35,889 nucleotides of DNA from an uncultured Clostridia bacterium (GTDB lineage: Bacteria; Bacillota; Clostridia; TANB77; CAG-508): contig CAKOVW010000007.1 in assembly GCA_934122125.1 (NCBI GenBank), positions 1 to 35,889 on the forward strand. The letters are read 5' to 3'. Below, in pieces: positions 23,107-32,546 of this stretch. The notes below the pieces were generated by a model that was given only the letters and a program-made list of their open reading frames with translations, did no database searches and was not told the DNA's origin. Positions within the stretch are counted from its first letter, which is position 1; each line of letters starts with the position of its first letter. Made by a program: the position numbers and the translations under genes.

Positions 23107-23640
23107 ATGAAAAAAGCAATAGCAATAATAAGCCTAATAATTGCATTTTTTATAATATATTTTTTACAGACTAACTTTTTTACTTGGTTTACAATAGGAG
23201 GAATAATGCCAAACTTATTTATAATGCTAGTATTATTTATAGGACTGTTTGTAGGCAAAAAGTTGGGCTTTATATTAGGTATTGTATTTGGACTTATTTT
23301 AGATTTTTTGTTAGGACAAAATGTAGGGATTACAGCATTTTTGCTAGCAATAATTGGGCTTGCTGCAGAGTACTTGGATAAAAGCCTTTCAAAAGATAGC
23401 AGAATAATGCTGATGTTAATTGTAATAGCAGGAACTGTATTTTTTGAAGTGGGATATTACATATTCAAAATTATAAGGTATGGTGCAATATTTGAATTTG
23501 TGCCATTCATCAAAATACTATTAATCGAAATAGTTTTTAATATTATTTTAGTAATTATATTATATCCACTTATACAAAAATTTGGAAATAAATTAGAAGA
23601 AATATTTAAAAATCCAAAAATATTATCAAGGTATTATTAA
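23107..23640 (+). CDS. mreD: Rod-shape membrane protein MreD
   Basis: A 177-residue protein with about five membrane helices (AIAIISLIIAFFIIYFL, NLFIMLVLFIGLFVG, GFILGIVFGLILDFLLG and two more) and the MreD pattern around GIMPNLFIMLVLFIG and DFLLGQNVGITAF. It completes the MreBCD complex. The ATG at 23107 is preferred because AAAGGA (23096-23101) lies 5 bases upstream; an in-frame ATG at 23074 would place that site inside the gene and add a charged non-family segment. Confidence 0.92.
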   Translation: MKKAIAIISLIIAFFIIYFLQTNFFTWFTIGGIMPNLFIMLVLFIGLFVGKKLGFILGIVFGLILDFLLGQNVGITAFLLAIIGLAAEYLDKSLSKDSRIMLMLIVIAGTVFFEVGYYIFKIIRYGAIFEFVPFIKILLIEIVFNIILVIILYPLIQKFGNKLEEIFKNPKILSRYY

Positions 23641-23649
23641 GGAGGAAAA

Positions 23650-25737
23650 ATGGAGCCAGCTCAAAAATTAAGATACAATATAATAATAGTAATAACATAT
23701 ATAGTTGGTTTCGTTTTATTAGTTCAACTTTTTAATTTGCAGATAATAAATGGTAGCCAATATAGAGAAACATCAAATACTAGACTAACAAGAGAATCAA
23801 CGGTAAAAGCAGCAAGGGGAAATATAACAGATAGTTCTGGAAATAAACTAGTAACTACCAAAACAGGATTTAGCTTAGAGCTATATAAAACTAAAATTGA
23901 TAATGACGTTTTTAATAATGCCATATATAATTTAATAGTATTATTAGAAAATAATAAAGATAAATATAATGATAATTTGCCAATTACAGTAAATCCATAT
24001 GCTTTTACAGCAAAAGATGAGGAAACTCAAAAATCATGGAAAAAGGAATATGGAATTGACGAAAATGCAACAGCAGAAGAGGCGTTTAACTTCTTAAAGA
24101 AAAAATATGACATAAAACAGGAAGATCCAGAAAAGGCAAGGAAAATAATGGCAGTTAGATATGAAATTTCTAGAAATGGATATAGCAATATAAAGCCAGT
24201 AATAATATCTAACAACATTAGTTATTTGAGCGCAAACCAAATAAAAGAACAAAGTAATAGCTTCCCTGGTACAGCAGTTGTAACGGTACCAATAGTAACA
24301 TATCCGTATGGAAGTTTAGCATCACATATTTTGGGCTATGTTGGTTCAATTTCAGCAGAAGAATATAATACAAATAAAGATAAATATGGAATGAATGATA
24401 CAGTAGGAAAAACAGGAATACAATATACACTAGAGGAATACTTAAAGGGACAAGATGGTGTTAGGCAAGTTGATATGTCAGTAGATGGAACAATTACAGG
24501 TGAATATATTTCGCAAGAAGCAGTGGCCGGAAATAATGTAGCATTAACAATTGACTCGAATTTACAAAAGGTAACAGAAAAAGCGTTAGCTCAAAACATA
24601 AAAAAAATAGCAAATGGAGCTTATGGACAAAAACATGATGCTAAAACTGGTGCGGCAATTGTAATGAATATAAAGACAGGTGAAATCCTAGCATTAGCAA
24701 GCTACCCAGACTATGAACCTGAATTATTCGTATCAGGAATAAGTCAAACAAAATTAAGTGAATATAATAAAAATAAAAACTGCTATAACTGGGCAATTTC
24801 AGGAGCTTATGCACCTGGTTCTGTATTTAAAATGGTAGTTGCAACAGCAGCTTTAGAGCAGAATGTAATAACTACTCAGACAACAATAAATGATACAGGT
24901 ATATATCCAAGAGGACATAAACCAGCATGTTGGATATATACAGATAGACACTACGGACATGGGTACTTAAATGTAATAGGGGCAATAAAAAAATCTTGTA
25001 ACTACTTTTTCTATGAGCTAGGTTACAGAATGGGAATAGATCCTGTAATAAAATATGCAAAATCATATGGATTAGGAATAAAAACAGGAATTGAACTATC
25101 TGGGGAAGAAGAAGGGATAGTTGATTTAAAAAAGCAATGTGAAGTTGTGTCAGGACAAAAGTGGCAATTAGGTGATACACTATCAGCAGTTATAGGACAA
25201 AGTTATAACAATTATACGCCAATCCAAGTAGCAAGGTATGTAAGCATGATAGCAAATGGTGGAAAGTCAGTGGATGTAACTTTAATAAAATCTATTACAG
25301 ATGAAAATGGAAATAAAATACCAAAAGAACAATATGAAACAAAAATAAATGAAAAACTAGGAATTACTAATATACCAAAAGTTGAGGACTTAAACATAAA
25401 AAAAGAAAATTTAGAAGCTATACTAAAAGGAATGAAAGGTGTTACAAGCGAAACTGGAGGAACTGCATATTATGTATTTTCAGACTTAGATGTAGATATT
25501 GGAGGAAAAACAGGTTCAGCGGAAACAGGTATAAAAAGTCAAGTAAATGGATGGTTTGCAGGATTTGCACCATATGATAATCCAGAAATTGCTGTTGTGG
25601 TATTAATTGAAAATGCAGGTTCAGGAGGAAATGTAGGAGATACTGCAAAAACTATAATAAAAGAATATTTAGGAATGAATGCTAAAAATGTAAAAGAGGA
25701 CCTTAATGCAATGCCTTCTACACAAGTCAATAATTAA
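23650..25737 (+). CDS. mrdA: Penicillin-binding protein 2 (elongation transpeptidase)
   Basis: Class B PBP that cross-links lateral wall peptidoglycan with the MreBCD/RodA machine. A membrane helix (about 10-30) is followed by the pedestal domain (ARGNITDSSGNKLVTT, FPGTAVVTVPIVTYPYGSLA, HILGYVG) and the transpeptidase domain with SVFK (catalytic S391), SCN (449-451) and KTG (K620, GGKTGSAETG). Length 695 fits. AAGGAGG at 23639-23645, overlapping the mreD stop, is the ribosome binding site. rodA is not next to it. No resistance-type insertion is evident. Confidence 0.95.
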   Translation: MEPAQKLRYNIIIVITYIVGFVLLVQLFNLQIINGSQYRETSNTRLTRESTVKAARGNITDSSGNKLVTTKTGFSLELYKTKIDNDVFNNAIYNLIVLLENNKDKYNDNLPITVNPYAFTAKDEETQKSWKKEYGIDENATAEEAFNFLKKKYDIKQEDPEKARKIMAVRYEISRNGYSNIKPVIISNNISYLSANQIKEQSNSFPGTAVVTVPIVTYPYGSLASHILGYVGSISAEEYNTNKDKYGMNDTVGKTGIQYTLEEYLKGQDGVRQVDMSVDGTITGEYISQEAVAGNNVALTIDSNLQKVTEKALAQNIKKIANGAYGQKHDAKTGAAIVMNIKTGEILALASYPDYEPELFVSGISQTKLSEYNKNKNCYNWAISGAYAPGSVFKMVVATAALEQNVITTQTTINDTGIYPRGHKPACWIYTDRHYGHGYLNVIGAIKKSCNYFFYELGYRMGIDPVIKYAKSYGLGIKTGIELSGEEEGIVDLKKQCEVVSGQKWQLGDTLSAVIGQSYNNYTPIQVARYVSMIANGGKSVDVTLIKSITDENGNKIPKEQYETKINEKLGITNIPKVEDLNIKKENLEAILKGMKGVTSETGGTAYYVFSDLDVDIGGKTGSAETGIKSQVNGWFAGFAPYDNPEIAVVVLIENAGSGGNVGDTAKTIIKEYLGMNAKNVKEDLNAMPSTQVNN

Positions 25738-25769
25738 ATAATAATATAAAATTGAAAGGAATTAATCAA

Positions 25770-26159
25770 ATGGAAGAATTAAATGAATTAGGTTTACATG
25801 GAATTAAACAAAGTTTTAAAAAGGAAATTTCAACGTCAAAAACTAAATTTTATAAAGGTTCACTTCGTTCTGGACAAAAAATAGAATTTGAAGGAAGCAT
25901 AGTAATTATAGGTGATGTAAATGCAGGGGCAGAGGTATTAGCCGAAGATAACGTGGTTGTGCTAGGAATATTAAGGGGCATGGCACATGCAGGAGCAAAA
26001 GGAAATAAAGAGGCTATAATTGCTGCAGCCTCTATTGAATCTGTACAAATACGTATTGCAGACATTGTAAAAGAAATTGAAAAAGAAGATAGTCCTGAAG
26101 AAACAAAAGAAATTAAAACATATGCATATGTTAATGAAAATGAAATTATATTAACTTAA
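25770..26159 (+). CDS. minC: MinC C-terminal-domain protein (short septum inhibitor)
   Basis: The 129-residue protein consists of the MinC C-terminal beta-helix domain only: FYKGSLRSGQKIEFEGSIVIIGDVNAGAEV, LGILRGMAHAGAKGNKEAII, IESVQIRIADI are classic MinC-C repeats that dimerise and bind MinD. The first ~25 residues (MEELNELGLHGIKQSFKKEI) are too short for the N-terminal FtsZ-inhibiting domain, which in most MinC proteins takes about 100 residues. GAAAGGA (25754-25760) lies 9 bases before the ATG and the mrdA stop is only 32 bases upstream, so no hidden N-terminal exists. No minD or minE follows; the gene's end overlaps a convergent gene by 9 bases. Confidence 0.85.
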   Translation: MEELNELGLHGIKQSFKKEISTSKTKFYKGSLRSGQKIEFEGSIVIIGDVNAGAEVLAEDNVVVLGILRGMAHAGAKGNKEAIIAAASIESVQIRIADIVKEIEKEDSPEETKEIKTYAYVNENEIILT

Positions 26160-26558
26160 TAATAACAGTATAAGAGCAATAAATAAGTATTGATCTTTTA
26201 CATCTTCCTTATATAAAAAGAAAATTAATCCAATAAGTAAAAGGTCATCATTATACAATTTTAAACCAAATAAATCAAAATAACTCTCATTTTCATCTCT
26301 ATCTGCTTGATGGAAAAAATTATTTAAAAAGCTAAAACCATAAGAACCATTAGAGGTGGAATTCCTAGTATTAGAGCTTTTTGGCTCTTCTTTAATAGTA
26401 TGTAAATTAGAGTTATTATTGTAATATCCCTTTGAAAAGTCAGAGGGATTTTTATATGTCTTAGTAGAACTAAAATTAGTTCTACCATAATACATAGATG
26501 GGTTAGAAGAATATCTTCTAAAATAAGGAAAACTAGAAAATGGATAATTATACATCAT
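26151..26558 (-). CDS. Unknown small membrane-tailed protein
   Basis: A 135-residue protein: an Asn/Ser/Tyr-rich, disordered N-terminal ~85 residues (YPFSSFPYFRRYSSNPSMYY), then a hydrophobic C-terminus LYNDDLLLIGLIFFLYKE and DQYLFIALILLLLS with two short membrane helices. I recall this C-terminal pattern in unnamed clostridial proteins, without assigned function. The ATG at 26558 is chosen because AGGTGGTG lies about 9 bases upstream; two GTG codons at 26573 and 26570 are alternatives. It overlaps the preceding gene by 11 bases, which implies translational coupling, and overlaps minC tail to tail. Confidence 0.72.
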   Translation of the reverse strand: MMYNYPFSSFPYFRRYSSNPSMYYGRTNFSSTKTYKNPSDFSKGYYNNNSNLHTIKEEPKSSNTRNSTSNGSYGFSFLNNFFHQADRDENESYFDLFGLKLYNDDLLLIGLIFFLYKEDVKDQYLFIALILLLLS

Positions 26559-26940
26559 TTTTCTTTTCACCACCTAAAGGGTTTAAAACTTCAAAGGCTT
26601 TCCCCATACTAAATAATTTTATATATTGATCTACTTTTTCTTTTCTACTAGGCTTTAAATAAGGCTTTAAAGACTTTAACAAATTTGCTCTTGGATCATT
26701 TTGGCTTTTGTTCATATTATCAATAATAGATTTCATTTTTAACATAGTAGCCATGTCAAAATTAGGCATATCAGAAGAAGTTTCACTTGAAGTTGGCTCT
26801 TCCCTAGAAGAGTTATTTGAAGACATGCCATCAGTGCTAGAATTTAAGTTATTCATCATGTTTTTTATAGGTTCTGGAATTTCATTATTTTTTAACATCT
26901 CATTCATCTTCTGAAAAATTTCTGACATATCTTCACTCAT
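26548..26940 (-). CDS. Unknown Met/Ser/Asn-rich protein
   Basis: A 130-residue soluble-looking protein with repeated Met/Asn helices (MSEIFQKMNEMLKNNEIPEP, MATMLKMKSIIDNMNK), a Ser-rich linker (NSSREEPTSSETSSD) and a C-terminal FSMGKAFEVLNPLGG. AAGGAGG (complement of 26946-26952) lies 5 bases before the ATG and overlaps the stop codon of the small gene in front. Both this and the preceding small protein share the Met-Asn helix style, suggesting interacting or duplicated proteins. No family recognised. Confidence 0.75.
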   Translation of the reverse strand: MSEDMSEIFQKMNEMLKNNEIPEPIKNMMNNLNSSTDGMSSNNSSREEPTSSETSSDMPNFDMATMLKMKSIIDNMNKSQNDPRANLLKSLKPYLKPSRKEKVDQYIKLFSMGKAFEVLNPLGGEKKNDV

Positions 26941-26950
26941 AATATCCTCC

Positions 26951-27109
26951 TTAACCTATGTTATTATTTTTTTTAATTTGATTTATAATATTGTCTGCCT
27001 CTTTAGAATTTAGCATTTTACTAACTTTAGAAAGATTATTTTCTAAATCTTTTTTATCCATTTTAGAAAGCATATTCATAAGCTGAGCCATATCCATTTT
27101 ATTATCCAT
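26951..27109 (-). CDS. 52-residue unknown protein, first of three minus-strand genes
   Basis: A short frame translating as MDNKMDMAQLMNMLSKMDKK followed by 32 more residues (… NNLSKVSKMLNSKEADN … NNNIG), amphipathic and Met/Lys/Asn-rich. Support: GGGGTGA (complement of 27114-27120) upstream of the ATG; the promoter at 27150-27178; and the stop codon (26951-26953) overlapping the ribosome binding site of the next gene, as in a coupled operon. It looks like a miniature relative of the following gene (MDNKMDMAQLMNML against MSEIFQKMNEML). Confidence 0.7.
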   Translation of the reverse strand: MDNKMDMAQLMNMLSKMDKKDLENNLSKVSKMLNSKEADNIINQIKKNNNIG

Positions 27110-27149
27110 ACAATCACCCCAATACAATATATGTTTTTAAAACTATAAT

Positions 27150-27178
27150 ATTATATGTTACAAACTAAAAAGCGTGAA
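27150..27178 (-). promoter_or_regulatory. Promoter of the three-gene minus-strand unit
   Basis: On the minus strand TTCACG (complement of 27173-27178), 17 bases, TATAAT (complement of 27150-27155), 40 bases before the 52-codon gene. Confidence 0.55.
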
Positions 27179-27275
27179 TATTTTTTAATTGTAATATAAA
27201 TTTAATATTATTTAAGCCATTTAAATTTCCGTAAGAAAAGAACTAATATTTACCATTATTACCAGTCGTTTACTG

Positions 27276-27303
27276 TTGAAAAATGGCATAAAAATGGTAG
27301 AAT
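27276..27303 (+). promoter_or_regulatory. Upstream promoter candidate of the giant surface gene
   Basis: TTGAAA (27276-27281), 16 bases, TAGAAT (27298-27303) with extended -10 TG (27295-27296). It lies inside an imperfect dyad, TACCATTATTACCA (27251-27264) against TGGCATAAAAATGGTA (27284-27299). Confidence 0.4.
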
Positions 27304-27366
27304 ATATATATAAGTATAAAATATATGATAATTTACAAAAAAAGTTACTAAAAACGTAAAAAAACA

Positions 27367-27395
27367 TTGAAAAATGCGAAAAAATAGCGTATAAT
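27367..27395 (+). promoter_or_regulatory. Main promoter of the giant surface gene
   Basis: TTGAAA (27367-27372), 17 bases, TATAAT (27390-27395), 35 bases before the start codon. Confidence 0.75.
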
Positions 27396-27430
27396 AAAAT
27401 GTGATGTAATATATTTTTGAGGAGGAAACT

Positions 27431-30400
27431 ATGAACAAATTACTAAAAAAAATAATAGCCGTATTATTACTTGTATTTATGATGAGTGCAAATGTATGTA
27501 CAACTATAACATATGCACTATCAGAAAGTGAAATTTCTTCACAAAATTCCAAAACACAAAATTCAAATGTGGAATTTAATACATATTTTGAGGACGGAAC
27601 ACATAGCAGAACAGAAAAAATTGACAACACAGTAAAGCTATTTGCAAATATCAAAGTTAAAAATGCGGGATATATAGAAAGCGCAACTATTAGCTTTGAA
27701 AATGTTAATTTTAAAATGAGCGAAGAAATTAAAAATGAAAACGTTCAAAGTGTTGATACCAAAGAAAATAAAATTATATTAAATAAAATAAATAATGGTT
27801 CTGATATAACTATTGAAATTCCAGTTAGTATATTAAATTCTGACAAAGTTTCAATTGACAATTTTGAAAAAGAAACAATTACTAAATTTAATGCAAAATA
27901 TATTGATACTAACGGAAAAGAAAAAACAATTTCAAAAGAAATTACAAACAAATTATTATGGACAGGAACAGCAGAAAATACTTTAGAAGCAGAGCTAACT
28001 AAGTATATACCATATTGTGTAAATGAAAAATATGGGGTTATGCTACAAGCTAAAGTAAAAACAGGAATTCAAGATAGCAAGTTACCAGTAAAAAACACTG
28101 AAATTGATATTCAAGCACCAGAAATAAATGGAGTAAAACCAACATCTGTTAATGTAATTGCAAACCAAACAAAAGCAACAAATGGAGAAACAAGTGGATT
28201 AAACTTTAATTCTCAAAATTATGTATATGATGCTACAAGCGGAAAAATAAAAATTACTACTTCAAACAACCAAAATGAAATATCATGGTTAAAAAATGTA
28301 CAAGATGAATATTTAGTTAATATGATTTTTGACAATAAAGAAGTATATGATTATGTAAAATCAAATAACTTAAATACAACATCAGTAGCAGAAAGCAAAA
28401 TAGAGGTATATGGAAACAGTACAGCTATAACTAAAAATGCTACAATTGAAATGAATGAAACAGAAACTAAAGGCACAATTACAGATTTTTCTATACTATC
28501 TGTACAATACATAAATAAAGGTCAAATATATGCAAACTATGTAGCAAAAGACAAAAAAGAAACAGCATATGCTGTACGTTATATAGCTCAGGTAAATAGT
28601 GCAGAATTGACAGAAAAAATAAAATTTACTCAAGAAATTGATAACTTTGTAACATCAAGTGAAAATAAAAATGCAACAACAGTTGCAGGAAACAACTATG
28701 CATATAACAAAACTATAAAAGTAAATCAAAAAATGTTCCAAAAAATTCTTGGACAAGATGGAAGTATTGAAATATATAACAATATTAACCAAGAAAAAAT
28801 AGGAACAATTAATAAAGATACACAGCTATCAAATGAAAGTTATATACTAGATGTTAGTAACCTAAACAATAACCAATTAACTATTATTACAACTAAACCA
28901 ATTACAGAAGGAAAACTAGAAGTTGATATAGAAAAAGCAATAAAAGGAAGCATTGATTATAATAAAGATCAATTTCAAAACTTTGTAACATTAGAAGCTA
29001 AAGTTAAAGGTAATGCAGAAAACACAAATGAAACTAAATCAATTAAAGTAGACTTTAAAGAACCAGTTACTGTTGCTGAATTATCAATAGACAAAGCAAA
29101 TTTAAGTACTGCTGAAGAAAATAATACAGTTGAACTAAGAGCTGTGTTAAATACATTAAATGCAAGCAATGCATTATATAAAAATCCAACAATAGAAATT
29201 GAGTTGCCAAGCCAAATAAAAAAGGCAACAATAAAAGACATTGACCTTTTATTGGAAGATGAATTGAAAATTAAAAATTATTCAGTGAAAACTCAAAATG
29301 GAAAACAAATACTTGTAGTAGAATTACAAGGAGAACAAACTAAGTATTTTTCAGCAGATAATATTACACAAGAAAATGTAATAGCAAAAGGTGCAAATAT
29401 AATAATTACAGCTACACTTGAATTAGATAAATTTGCAGCATCTAAAAATGAAACAATAAACATGTACTATACAAATCAAAAATCTAATTTATTTGAAAAA
29501 ACAGAGCAATCAAATAATAATGCTAAAAAAGTAAGAGCTTTAAGAGCAAGTAATGTTACAACAAGAGGCATAACAACAACAGATATTAGCATAGTTGCAC
29601 CAATAGAACTTACTACTACAAACCAAATAAGTGGTTATGACTCAACAAATGAAACAAAGATTAACTCAGACTCTGAAATTTTAGATGTAATAATTCCTAC
29701 TGCAAGTGCAAAAAAGGAAGCAACTATAACAGGAACTATAACAAATAATCATGAAAATGATGTTGCTAATGTATTTATATTAGGAAGATTACCTTTTATA
29801 GGAAATAAACCAGTAGATGAATCAGTAGATTTAGGAAGTACATTTAATGTACCAATGAAAAGCAATATCAATGTTACTGGAATAGATAGTAGCAAAGTAA
29901 AAATTTATTATAGTACAAAAGGTGATACTACTAAAGAATTATTAAACACAAATAATGAATGGACAGAAACACCAAGTGATTTAAGTAAAGTAAAAAGCTA
30001 CTTAATAGCATTAGGAGGAGATATAGCAAAAGGTACAAATATTACTTTTAGCTATAAAGCAGAAATACCAGCAAACTTAACTTATAACAATAAGAGTAGT
30101 TTTGGATACAAAGTATACTATGATAACAAAACCTCTACAGCAACAATAGGTACAACTAAAACAGCTGGACTTATTAAATTAACAACAAGAGAAAGTGCTC
30201 AAATATCAGTAGAATTTTCTACAAATATGGATAAAAAAACATGTCAAATAGCTGAACATGAAACTAAGGAAAATTTCTATTATATAAATAATAATTCAAC
30301 TGCTAGATTTTTTGTTACAATAAAAAATACAGGCGATATATATGCAAATAATGTAAAAGTAAATGTAAATGTTCCAAGTAATACAAAATTAATTTCATTT

Positions 30401-32530
30401 AATGAATTAAGTGGAGCATATGAAGAACTAAGTAATCCTATTGTTGTAGACCGTGTTATGGTTGGAGAAACTAAAGTAGTGGGATTTGAATTAAAAGCAG
30501 AAGAAACCGGCCTTAAACGAGGAAAACCTTTAAAAGTAAAGGAAGTTAGTGCAGAGGTAATAGCTGATAATATGCAAACATCAATAAACACTAATAAAAT
30601 AAGTTTTGCAGTTGATAATTCAAAATTTGAACAATTAATGAATATACCAAGTACAATAGAAAAATCTGTATATTCATCTGGAAAAATAATTAATTATGAA
30701 ATAGTTGTTAAGCCAACAAATACTATAAACAATGTAAAAATACATATTCCATTACCAGCAAATGCAGAAGTTAATGAAGCATATTGGGATGCTTTTGAGA
30801 AAAAACAAGCTAGGGTTACTAGAAACGAAAATGAGGCAATAGTAGAACTTGATAGTATGAGCAATATTGAGGAAAGTAGATTATACTTTAACTTTACATT
30901 AAAAGATAATGTTACTGCCAAATATTCTACTAAAATTTATGTAGAAGCAGATAATGTTGAAAAACAATATTCAAATGAAAGATATATATATATAGAAAAA
31001 GCAGAACTTACAGGTGAACAGCTAAAAACTAATAAAGTATATGTAAAAGAACAAGAGGAATTTGAATATAAATTTAACATAAAAACAACAGGTGGAACAC
31101 AAAATGTTATATTTAAAGATAAATTGCCAGCTGAAATTCAATATGTAAGTGGTGAACTAACAGTAGAATGTTTAAGTGGACAATATCCATCAAATGCAAA
31201 ACATATAAGCTATGATAAAAATACAAACACAGTAACTGTGCAAATGAATTCATTACCAGGAGATAGTAGTGTATCAATTATAATAAAGGTAAAAGGTAGC
31301 TTAAGTGAAAATGACAAAAATGGAAAACAAGTAATAAATAAAGCAACAATAAAATCAACACAAACTGCAGAAATAGAACTAAATTCTGTAACAAACTACA
31401 TAGAATATGTAGCATCAGCTCACGTAAACCCTAATACAGGAACAACAGAAGAACCAAACAATCCAGATAATCCGGACACACCAGACAATCCAAGTAAAGA
31501 CAATAGATACAAAATTACAGGAAAAGCATGGATTGATAGCAACAAAAATGGACAAAAAGATGATAATGAAGAGATACTTGCAGATGTAAAAGTAATGTTA
31601 GTATATAAAAATAGTAGTGAAATAGTAAAGGACGCAGATACAGGAGAAAGTAAAGTAACAACAACAGATTCAAATGGAACATATGAATTTTCAAATTTAG
31701 AACCAGCTGAATATTTAGTAGTTTTCTTATATGATTCAGGAAAATACAGCATTACAGAATACCAAAAAGAAAATGTAGGTGAAAGTTATAACTCAGATGC
31801 AAAGAGCATGATTGTTATACTAGAGGGTAAACAAACTAATGCAGGAGTTACAGATATAATAAAAGTTTCTGATGGAAATGTTAGAGATATTGATATTGGA
31901 CTATATGTAGCAGAAAAATTCGACTTGAAACTAGATAAATATATCACTAAAATTACATTAACAACACCAACAATAGGAACAAAAGTAACTGAATATAATA
32001 ATTCACAATTAGAAAAAGTTGAAGTATTAAAGCAAAATATAGGTAAAAGCAGTATAGTTGTAGAGTACAAAATAGTAGTAACAAATGAGGGACAAGTACC
32101 TGGCTATGCAAAGAAAATAATAGATTATTTACCAAGTGAAGCTAAATTTAATACAGAAATAAATTCAAATTGGTACAAAGCAGATAATAATAAAACAGTA
32201 TTTAATGCAAGTTTAGCTGAAACAGAAATAAAACCAGGAGAAAGCAAAGAGCTTACCCTAGTATTAAGCTATAATATTACAGAAAACAATATAGGAACAC
32301 TTATAAACAATAATGCAGAAATATATGAAAGCTATAATAAATTAGGACTATCAGATATAGATTCAACACCAGGTAATATGCTAGAACAAGAAGATGATAT
32401 ATCAAAAGCAGATATTATATTAGCAGTTGCAACTGGTAGAATAATGTTAAATATAGGCATTGTATTAGCAGTTATAGCAATACTAGTAATTGGAATATAC
32501 GAAATTAAAAAGAGAGTTTTAAAATATTAA
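27431..32530 (+). CDS. Giant exported surface protein with SdrD-B-like domain and C-terminal membrane anchor
   Basis: A 1699-residue exported protein. A signal peptide (KKIIAVLLLVFMMSANV … ITYA) probably ends at residue 29. The body is a chain of beta-sandwich segments in the style of DUF11-like repeats (RFFVTIKNTGDIYANNVKVN, EFEYKFNIKTTGGTQNVIFK, VVEYKIVVTNEGQVPGYAKK), dominated by Asn/Thr/Lys/Glu. A Pro-Asn-Asp linker (NPDNPDTPDNP) near 1345 leads to an SdrD-B/Cna-B-like domain (about 1360-1500: GKAWIDSNKNGQKDDNEEIL, TTDSNGTYEFSNLEPAEYLV). It ends with DIDSTPGNMLEQEDDISKAD, a membrane helix (GIVLAVIAILVIGIYEI) and KKRVLKY. There is no LPXTG motif, so anchoring is by the membrane helix. GAGGAGG (27419-27425) is 5 bases before the ATG. 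Likely a cell-surface adhesin or layer component. Confidence 0.88.
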   Translation: MNKLLKKIIAVLLLVFMMSANVCTTITYALSESEISSQNSKTQNSNVEFNTYFEDGTHSRTEKIDNTVKLFANIKVKNAGYIESATISFENVNFKMSEEIKNENVQSVDTKENKIILNKINNGSDITIEIPVSILNSDKVSIDNFEKETITKFNAKYIDTNGKEKTISKEITNKLLWTGTAENTLEAELTKYIPYCVNEKYGVMLQAKVKTGIQDSKLPVKNTEIDIQAPEINGVKPTSVNVIANQTKATNGETSGLNFNSQNYVYDATSGKIKITTSNNQNEISWLKNVQDEYLVNMIFDNKEVYDYVKSNNLNTTSVAESKIEVYGNSTAITKNATIEMNETETKGTITDFSILSVQYINKGQIYANYVAKDKKETAYAVRYIAQVNSAELTEKIKFTQEIDNFVTSSENKNATTVAGNNYAYNKTIKVNQKMFQKILGQDGSIEIYNNINQEKIGTINKDTQLSNESYILDVSNLNNNQLTIITTKPITEGKLEVDIEKAIKGSIDYNKDQFQNFVTLEAKVKGNAENTNETKSIKVDFKEPVTVAELSIDKANLSTAEENNTVELRAVLNTLNASNALYKNPTIEIELPSQIKKATIKDIDLLLEDELKIKNYSVKTQNGKQILVVELQGEQTKYFSADNITQENVIAKGANIIITATLELDKFAASKNETINMYYTNQKSNLFEKTEQSNNNAKKVRALRASNVTTRGITTTDISIVAPIELTTTNQISGYDSTNETKINSDSEILDVIIPTASAKKEATITGTITNNHENDVANVFILGRLPFIGNKPVDESVDLGSTFNVPMKSNINVTGIDSSKVKIYYSTKGDTTKELLNTNNEWTETPSDLSKVKSYLIALGGDIAKGTNITFSYKAEIPANLTYNNKSSFGYKVYYDNKTSTATIGTTKTAGLIKLTTRESAQISVEFSTNMDKKTCQIAEHETKENFYYINNNSTARFFVTIKNTGDIYANNVKVNVNVPSNTKLISFNELSGAYEELSNPIVVDRVMVGETKVVGFELKAEETGLKRGKPLKVKEVSAEVIADNMQTSINTNKISFAVDNSKFEQLMNIPSTIEKSVYSSGKIINYEIVVKPTNTINNVKIHIPLPANAEVNEAYWDAFEKKQARVTRNENEAIVELDSMSNIEESRLYFNFTLKDNVTAKYSTKIYVEADNVEKQYSNERYIYIEKAELTGEQLKTNKVYVKEQEEFEYKFNIKTTGGTQNVIFKDKLPAEIQYVSGELTVECLSGQYPSNAKHISYDKNTNTVTVQMNSLPGDSSVSIIIKVKGSLSENDKNGKQVINKATIKSTQTAEIELNSVTNYIEYVASAHVNPNTGTTEEPNNPDNPDTPDNPSKDNRYKITGKAWIDSNKNGQKDDNEEILADVKVMLVYKNSSEIVKDADTGESKVTTTDSNGTYEFSNLEPAEYLVVFLYDSGKYSITEYQKENVGESYNSDAKSMIVILEGKQTNAGVTDIIKVSDGNVRDIDIGLYVAEKFDLKLDKYITKITLTTPTIGTKVTEYNNSQLEKVEVLKQNIGKSSIVVEYKIVVTNEGQVPGYAKKIIDYLPSEAKFNTEINSNWYKADNNKTVFNASLAETEIKPGESKELTLVLSYNITENNIGTLINNNAEIYESYNKLGLSDIDSTPGNMLEQEDDISKADIILAVATGRIMLNIGIVLAVIAILVIGIYEIKKRVLKY

Positions 32531-32546
32531 AGAAAGGAGGAAAAAA

